The notes beneath the pieces are model-generated. The model searched no databases and was not told the origin of the DNA. It worked only from the letters and a program-made list of their open reading frames with translations. From positions 1-58,746 of the forward strand of contig JAGOBA010000020.1 of NCBI GenBank assembly GCA_017983635.1: a stretch of 58,746 nt of DNA, read 5' to 3'. The first letter of the stretch is position 1. The number at the start of each line of letters is the position of its first letter. Source of the DNA: Alphaproteobacteria bacterium (GTDB lineage Bacteria; Pseudomonadota; Alphaproteobacteria; Micropepsales; Micropepsaceae). Positions 54,213-58,746 of this stretch are shown here, one piece after another. The position numbers were made by a program, and so were the translations under genes.

Positions 54213-54572
54213 CTAGAGACCGCCCTCATACACGATCACAAGCACGCCCGCCGGATCGCGCAAATAAACATACGTAGATCCCCAAGGACGCAGCCGAGGC
54301 CCCTCGTACTCCAGGCCAACCGGCAAGCTTCTCAAGAAGCTCTGAATATCCGGAACCCGAAACTGAAGGCTGAGGCCCGAAACATCGAAAGCACGATCGG
54401 ACCGATACAGCTCAAGATAGGCCTCGCCCTGTCCATTGGCAAAAGCGAGAATCGCACCTTCATCATCGTGCTCTTCCCACTGCTCTGCCACAACCATGCC
54501 GAAAACGCTGCCATAGAACGCCACGCATTCGCGCCAGAACGGAGTACTCACTTTGGTCTTCAGTGATGCCAT
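54213..54572 (-). CDS. VOC/glyoxalase-like superfamily protein
   Basis: A 119-residue single VOC module: TPFWRECVAFYGSVFGMVVA at the N-terminus, SLQFRVPDIQSFLRSLP in the middle, and TYVYLRDPAGVLVIVYEGG with the terminal Glu ligand. The family includes glyoxalases, dioxygenases and resistance proteins; the role here is open. The start is ATG 54572. Confidence 0.8.
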   Translation of the reverse strand: MASLKTKVSTPFWRECVAFYGSVFGMVVAEQWEEHDDEGAILAFANGQGEAYLELYRSDRAFDVSGLSLQFRVPDIQSFLRSLPVGLEYEGPRLRPWGSTYVYLRDPAGVLVIVYEGGL

Positions 54573-54872
54573 CGTTCAACACTAGCGCAAGATGCGATCG
54601 GCTCAAAAAGGCCAAAATGCGACTGATGGCCAATTCATTACAAGCGGCTGGAATAACCATCCAATCCGGACATTTCGCGCGAACTATTCCGAACACGTTA
54701 CGCGGCCCCCACAACCATCGCCGCGCGCGCAATAAACCCCGAGCCAATCGCGACCTGCAGCCGGTTGAACAGAAAGCCTCGCATCGGCCCTTCTCGCCTT
54801 TCCGCCCGGTTTGGCTAACGCCCGCCGGCAAGCCGGCGGTCGCAACTCCCTACGGTCGCGGCGCCGTTCGCT
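54573..54872. other. Intergenic region with a small palindrome
   Basis: No gene is supported in these 300 bases. CCGCCGGC/GCCGGCGG (54822-54839, loop AA), followed by a GGTCGC repeat, forms a short palindromic element near the stop of the downstream serine hydrolase and may end its transcript. Confidence 0.45.
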
Positions 54873-56066
54873 CTAACGCGGCGTTACCGCGCCCATGATG
54901 TCCGTCATCATCGCGTCAACTTCGTCGAAGTCACCAAACTGGTTTGTAAAGCCAAGGAAGACCGTGCCCGATTTCGGATGAACGGCCATCAGTGTGTTGA
55001 AGCCGCCCGGCCCATCACCTTCCTTGTAGATCACGAGCCCAAAGGTCGTGATCGCCCCTTGAAGCGCACGGGTTTTGTGCTTGCCGATCTCAGCGTTCGC
55101 CACTTCCCCGGCGACCGCCGTCATGAACGCTTGTGATCGAGCCGACATCAATTGTCCGCGGAAGAGCGCGTGGGCAAATTTTCGTAGATCAGGTAACGTG
55201 GTCACCGTACCGCCCGCGGCGTCGATACGTTCGGCGGCGCTCGATGAGTTGAGCCAGCCTTCTCGCGGACTCTTGAAGCCGCGATTGAAAACAACGGCGT
55301 CGGTCAGAGCCTTGGAGAGTTTGAGGTAACCGTTGGCAACGGTCGCCGATGCCGCCTGATTTCCCGCCAACACGTCGGAATAGAAATAGGTGCGTTCCAT
55401 CCCCAGGGGTCGAAAGATCGTCCGGGCGATGTGCGTCTTATAGGGTTCGCCCGCAACGCGCGCGACGATCATGCCTGCTAGGACATAGTTCGTGTCTGAA
55501 TAGTGGTGTCCTTCCCCGGGCTTGCCCTCGGGCTTGTTTTGCGGGCGTGTCGCAAGTTCGACCATCTCTTCGGGTGTCCACACCCGGCCCGAGAAGGCCT
55601 CCTCGCCGATCAGCGTTCTGATGTAGTCCGGGTCGTTGTTTGTCGGGTAGATACCGCTCGAATGATCAAGCAGCATGCGAACGGTCACGTTGTTGATGTG
55701 GGGGATACGCTTAACGACCGGCTGCTCGAGAATGTCGGTCACTTTCTGATCAAGGGACACTTTGCCCTGATCAACCAGGCGAAGAAGCGCCACTGCCGTC
55801 AATGCTTTGTTGACGCTGCACAGGTGAAATCCCGTATCGGCGGTCATGGGGGCATTGGTTTCGATGTTGGCAAGGCCCGACGTTGCCGTCTCGACCCTTC
55901 CGTCGGCATATTCGACGAGCACGCTCACGCCGGGCCAGCCGCGGTCCATCACCTTCGCCATCGCCCCATCGAGCGGACGAAGCCGCGCCCCCGCATCGGC
56001 AGCCGTTCCGAACAACACGACGCCGACAACCCAAACGACGTTGCGAAGCATAGAATACGTTGACAC
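54873..56066 (-). CDS. Beta-lactamase-fold serine hydrolase, exported
   Basis: A 397-residue protein with a signal peptide (VVGVVLFGTAADAGARL) and the class C-like fold: SxxK in HLCSVNKALTAVALL near residue 85, Tyr motif HHYSDTNYVLAG near residue 190 (YSD in place of YSN), and a late segment GGFNTLMAVHPKSGTVFLGF. It is probably a periplasmic peptidase or esterase. GTG 56066 is preceded by GGGAGTAGG; ATG 56051 is an alternative. It follows the RHS fragments but need not be related. Confidence 0.85.
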   Translation of the reverse strand: MSTYSMLRNVVWVVGVVLFGTAADAGARLRPLDGAMAKVMDRGWPGVSVLVEYADGRVETATSGLANIETNAPMTADTGFHLCSVNKALTAVALLRLVDQGKVSLDQKVTDILEQPVVKRIPHINNVTVRMLLDHSSGIYPTNNDPDYIRTLIGEEAFSGRVWTPEEMVELATRPQNKPEGKPGEGHHYSDTNYVLAGMIVARVAGEPYKTHIARTIFRPLGMERTYFYSDVLAGNQAASATVANGYLKLSKALTDAVVFNRGFKSPREGWLNSSSAAERIDAAGGTVTTLPDLRKFAHALFRGQLMSARSQAFMTAVAGEVANAEIGKHKTRALQGAITTFGLVIYKEGDGPGGFNTLMAVHPKSGTVFLGFTNQFGDFDEVDAMMTDIMGAVTPR

Positions 56067-56198
56067 CTACCTACTCCCTTGGATAGCCGGGCGGCGATGA
56101 GTGTAGCAGAATAGGTTGGCACGGATTAGGAGGGGGCAAAACGTAGGATGACTCCGGACGCTCGAATGGTCGTCGCGTTCCCGCCCTGAAGGGCTCAC

Positions 56199-56549
56199 GC
56201 CGTGGTCCTCTGCAACAAGGCGGTTCACCGCGTCGTAGGTGAACGTGCTCACCCCGTCGCCGGTCAGATTGCCGTTCGCATCGTAAGCGAGCGCGACCGC
56301 CGAGCCGCCGATCGGCGTGACGGATGGATACTGGTTCAGCGGGTTCGCGGCCGCATAGGTCTGCGTCCCCAAGGGCGCGGGGTTCGTGTAGCGGTTCAAC
56401 GGCTCGCTGGTCGTGGCCGTCAACACCTGCCCTGCCGCCGAGGTCGTGAAGTTATAGACGAGGTCAGCGATCCCGCCCGGATAGTTGTGCGTCAGGTTCC
56501 CAAGATCGTTGTCGGGTTCGTAGCTGTAGGACGTCGCGGTTTGGTTTTC
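56199..56549 (-). pseudogene. RHS-repeat fragment 1
   Basis: The minus frame reads SYSYEPDNDLGNLTHNYPGG, GQVLTATTSEPLNRY, AANPLNQYPSVTP, ALAYDANGNLTGDG and FTYDAVNRLVAEDHG, which are YD/RHS repeats of a large secreted RHS protein. Both ends are missing: it begins directly at the stop of the gene at 56550 and falls apart near 56200. It is a leftover RHS piece. Confidence 0.8.
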
Positions 56550-56975
56550 TCAAGTTGGGAAGACAAACCTTGCAAGAAAACTCAGTAGAAGCAGTCCAAA
56601 CAAAAAAGCGAGTGGTACCCAATTCCACTTCAACTTCTCCAACAATGACAGCCTTGTAGGTGGCGAGATCACTACGGTTCGACCGTTCACGAGCCGATAG
56701 GACTCACCTTCATCGCCAATCACGTCGCAAGACACCCTATCAGCAATCTCTGTCAGGAGATCGACTTCCGACTCTTGCAAGCGCTGAGTCCACCAGCCCT
56801 CTTGGCTCAGCCAGACCGAGAACAGTGGTTCTCCGTCGGCACCCGTTACGTTGAGGCCCTCTCCACGATCAGCGCGCACTGAGCGGCGCCCAGAATCGAC
56901 GACCGCCTGCTCAACTTCCGCGGCTGATGGAATGCGACATCCTGGCCGTGGCACAAAGGTCAAGTGATAACCCAT
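56550..56975 (-). CDS. Immunity-type protein candidate with C-terminal membrane helix
   Basis: A 141-residue protein I do not recognise. It has a soluble N-terminal domain (MGYHLTFVPRPGCRIPSAAE, DVIGDEGESYRLVNGRTVVI) and one C-terminal membrane helix (LAFLFGLLLLSFLARFVF). Its ATG follows directly on the TGA of an RHS-linked tail (TGAATG), and it lies between two RHS fragments, the position of an immunity gene. An immunity role is inferred from context only. Confidence 0.5.
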   Translation of the reverse strand: MGYHLTFVPRPGCRIPSAAEVEQAVVDSGRRSVRADRGEGLNVTGADGEPLFSVWLSQEGWWTQRLQESEVDLLTEIADRVSCDVIGDEGESYRLVNGRTVVISPPTRLSLLEKLKWNWVPLAFLFGLLLLSFLARFVFPT

Positions 56976-57120
56976 TCAACATCCGTTCAACATGCTAGGA
57001 CTGCAAAGAGCCTCGCTACCAAATTCGGTTGCAAGAATTCCGACTCCAGCACCCGCGGTCATGTAACCGTTCACAACACCTCCCCCACGCTCGTACAGAA
57101 CCGGGATGCCACCTGATCCA
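56976..57120 (-). pseudogene. C-terminal tip remnant of an RHS toxin
   Basis: After RHS fragment 2 the sense moves to another frame, GGIPVLYERGGGVVNGYMTA then GAGVGILATEFGSEALCSPS and MLNGC, which ends at TGA touching the ATG at 56975. It looks like the last residues of a toxin tip joined to RHS sequence by a frameshift or deletion. No known toxin domain is visible, so this is tentative. Confidence 0.4.
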
Positions 57121-57301
57121 TAGCGCCGAAGAGGTTGCCGTTCAGGTCGTAGCCGAACGCCGCCGCCGTGCTGGAGCCGATCGGGGTCACGCTCGGATAC
57201 TGGTTCAGCGGATTGGCGGTGGTGTAGGTCTGCGTCCCGAACGGCGCCAGCGCCGCATAGCGGTTCAGCGGCTCGCTCGTGTTCGCGGCCAACACCAAGT
57301 A
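57115..57301 (-). pseudogene. RHS-repeat fragment 2
   Basis: The minus frame reads LAANTSEPLNRYAALAPFGT, TANPLNQYPSVTPIGSS and FGYDLNGNLFGAMDQ, closely matching part of fragment 1 (SEPLNRYTNPAPLGTQTY, NPLNQYPSVTPIGG). Both ends are lost, and the sense shifts frame near 57120. The two fragments share an origin in one RHS gene or in duplicated RHS cores. Confidence 0.75.
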
Positions 57302-57345
57302 GAACATTCCAACGTGAAATCAAGTTCTAGCTTGTCACACTTCGC

Positions 57346-57996
57346 TCAAGTGTCAGGCGCGCGCTTTCGCGGCGGCGTTCCAATCGGCATGTACAGCGAC
57401 ACGAGTTCGTCAAACTCATCCACGGGTTTGTCCAAGACCGGAATCTCATCAAGCTCCACGCGCTGCCACTTGGACAAATCGATCCGCCTCGCGATCTTCT
57501 CAGTGACGATCAACCGGCCACCCGACGCGTCAAAGATGTCAACGCCCTCTTCGGGCCTCGGATAAAGATAGGAATCATCATAGGCGAAGTACGCCACGCG
57601 GCCGCACGTGCCGCAAACCCGATATCCTGCCTCTCGTAAGCCCCGAACGATGATGGGATAACGGCCACGAAATGTTACCCAGCCCTCAAAGAGTTTCGGA
57701 TCGCTAACGGCGATCAGTTTGCCCAAGAACAGATCGCGGCTGACTTCCTCCCAGCCCATGTCGGCAAACAATTCCCGGCGGCCAACCCCAACCATGCCCG
57801 CTGTCACAAAAGAGAGTGGATCTCTCGGGACCTGAACGTTCGATGTCCTCAGGTCCAGTTCTTGCGTCCCCGGCCTGGGAGAATTGCACTCACCACAGAG
57901 CCATGTGTCACTCGCCGTCCACTTGTCGGGCCGCGCCAGCGCAATAGACGAGTCCCCTGTGGGATGAACATAGAAATATTTCGTACCCTCAAACAT
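57346..57996 (-). CDS. Double-CXXCG immunity protein (SitI6-like)
   Basis: A 216-residue protein with CGEC near residue 34 (WLCGECNSPRPG) and CGTCG near residue 127 (YRVCGTCGRVAYFAYDDSYL), the paired-cysteine zinc-ribbon pattern of double-CXXCG immunity proteins related to Myxococcus SitI6. It contains DIFDASGGRLIVTEKIARRI and VELDEIPVL as in that family. The start ATG 57996 lies five bases after the toxin tail's stop, the classical toxin-immunity arrangement. The gene is intact although its toxin is broken. Confidence 0.75.
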   Translation of the reverse strand: MFEGTKYFYVHPTGDSSIALARPDKWTASDTWLCGECNSPRPGTQELDLRTSNVQVPRDPLSFVTAGMVGVGRRELFADMGWEEVSRDLFLGKLIAVSDPKLFEGWVTFRGRYPIIVRGLREAGYRVCGTCGRVAYFAYDDSYLYPRPEEGVDIFDASGGRLIVTEKIARRIDLSKWQRVELDEIPVLDKPVDEFDELVSLYMPIGTPPRKRAPDT

Positions 57997-58001
57997 CGAC
58001 G

Positions 58002-58621
58002 CTACTTGAAGTTACCCTGCAACACATTCGCCCAAAAGTACGACTCGATATCGGTTCCATGTTTGGCGTCAATTATCCGCGTCGTGTCGAGCACAGCTTG
58101 AAATGCCTTCACTTTCGACGCCGGATTGTTCGAGAGATAATTTAATCATCTTAGACGTCTCCGTATTGGGCGCAGGGAGTCCCGCATTCTTGAAGGCCGT
58201 GTACATCGTGCTGTGAAGATCGATATGAATCGGCGTCGAAAGATTTATGAGAAGTTGATCGTCCGGGTCGCCGCCGATAACCTTGGGAATTGGTGGTGGT
58301 CGCAAGCATTGTGCACCCAAGCACGTTCTTCGCCAACGAAATAGGTATGAAAGTCGGCAACCTCAAGATTGTACACTGCTCCAGACACACCAGTGTTGCG
58401 CGCCGCGATGACATCTGCTGCCGGTCCCTGAGCGCGCGCAACCTTCATGCCGCGCGCGAGATGCGCCGTGTCCACCCACACGCTGGTTTCAAGACGTCAT
58501 GGGTGGTCATCAGTCGTCTTGTACTCCACGTCTTTCGTCGATCCGTTCGACTGTGTCGCTGGCACCGACAGAGTCACTGTCCAAATCACCCGTTGATGTT
58601 TCGGAATTACAGCGGAAACAG
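58002..58621 (-). pseudogene. Hint-domain polymorphic toxin, disrupted
   Basis: The end of a large toxin gene. A pretoxin Hint domain reads VEYKTTDDHP, then a stop TGA where Trp is expected, then RLETSVWVDTAHLARGMKVA and VYNLEVADFHTYFVGEERAW and VHNAC. The toxin tip follows in another frame (HHQFPK-like junction, LINLSTPIHIDLHSTMYTAF, KNAGLPAPNTETSKMIKL) and then in a third (NNPASKVKAFQAVLDTTRII, DAKHGTDIESYFWANVLQ, GNFK, stop 58002). So there is one nonsense change, at least two indels, and an IS3 insertion cutting the 5' part at 58621. Confidence 0.75.
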
Positions 58622-58746
58622 TGACCTGCCCCTGAGAATTTCCTCCAGAAGGAATTAGAGTCCGGCCCGATGGAAGGACGGACGAATGAAGCGGAAGCGG
58701 TTCACGGAAGAGCAGATCATCGGGATTTTGCGTGAGGGGGAGGCCG
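58622..58746 (+). mobile_element. IS3-family insertion sequence, left end
   Basis: TGACCTGCCCCTGAGAATTT at 58622 is a typical terminal sequence of IS3-group elements, and the transposase start follows 64 bases later. Only the left end is in the window. It interrupts the toxin gene at 58621/58622. Confidence 0.75.
58686..58746 (+). CDS. IS3-family transposase OrfA, partial
   Basis: The first 20 codons, MKRKRFTEEQIIGILREGEA, are the helix-turn-helix start of IS3-type OrfA, which binds the element's ends. The gene runs off the window. The start ATG 58686 follows GGAAGGACGGACGA, which holds a ribosome site. Confidence 0.9.
   Translation, partial: MKRKRFTEEQIIGILREGEA

Noticed and set aside
51010..56066. 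True beta-lactamases
   Set aside because: Both proteins are of the broad class C/DD-peptidase-like family; the YAG and YSD motifs and the membrane insert do not match resistance enzymes.

Overview
The window looks like chromosome of an alphaproteobacterium. It opens with a 5S rRNA 3' part followed by tRNA-fMet, the usual end of an alphaproteobacterial rRNA operon. The DNA is GC-rich with GC-rich third codon positions, and the genes include SdhE overlapping Mfd, a fused CysNC, DUF6285 with an aminoglycoside-phosphotransferase-like protein, and large TonB-dependent receptors with a VTVTGSRI-type N-terminus (common in Caulobacterales, Sphingomonadales and relatives). The genus cannot be fixed from sequence reading alone.

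Layout. 1-4.3 kb: end of an rRNA operon, a CaCA antiporter and the sulfate-activation operon cysD-cysNC. 4.3-7.4 kb: an accessory patch with a 117-bp tandem repeat, two palindromic repeats in inverted orientation, a REP-associated tyrosine transposase (RAYT) with 23-bp inverted ends, a second truncated RAYT copy exactly 1200 bp away, an orphan MafI-like immunity gene with the broken tail of its toxin, and a ParD-like antitoxin with a decayed ParE. 7.5-9.7 kb: ugd and galU, making UDP-glucuronate. 9.8-26.2 kb: mostly ordinary chromosome: a TPR/SPOR protein, an HMG-CoA-synthase-like/thiolase pair, a DUF3089 protein without its serine nucleophile, DUF6285 plus phosphotransferase, a TSUP transporter, recG, a DUF4253 protein, a CPCC gene sitting between two copies of a 195-bp duplication, sdhE and mfd.

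26.2-42.7 kb: an envelope island. It has two TonB-dependent receptors, two OmpA-type barrels and two small periplasmic paralogues. Interleaved with them are three TPR-fused modification enzymes (a sulfotransferase, an aspartyl/asparaginyl beta-hydroxylase-like enzyme and a PF13759-type 2OG-Fe(II) oxygenase) and a methyltransferase. I infer that this may be a modification system for exported or cell-surface proteins, with PAPS from cysDNC as a possible sulfate donor. 42.8-49.2 kb: a metallophosphoesterase and a polysaccharide export set (Wza-like lipoprotein, beta-barrel, tyrosine autokinase with a Tyr-rich tail) that has no glycosyltransferases here.

49.2-56.1 kb: small exported proteins, paired NTF2-like proteins, two beta-lactamase-fold serine hydrolases (one split by a membrane insert), an S41-like protein and a VOC protein. 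56.1-58.75 kb: a decayed polymorphic-toxin locus read on the minus strand: a Hint-toxin broken by an IS3-family insertion, a stop codon and frameshifts, followed by an intact double-CXXCG immunity gene, two RHS fragments and a second immunity candidate. Both accessory ends of the window show the same pattern: dead toxins beside intact immunity-type genes.
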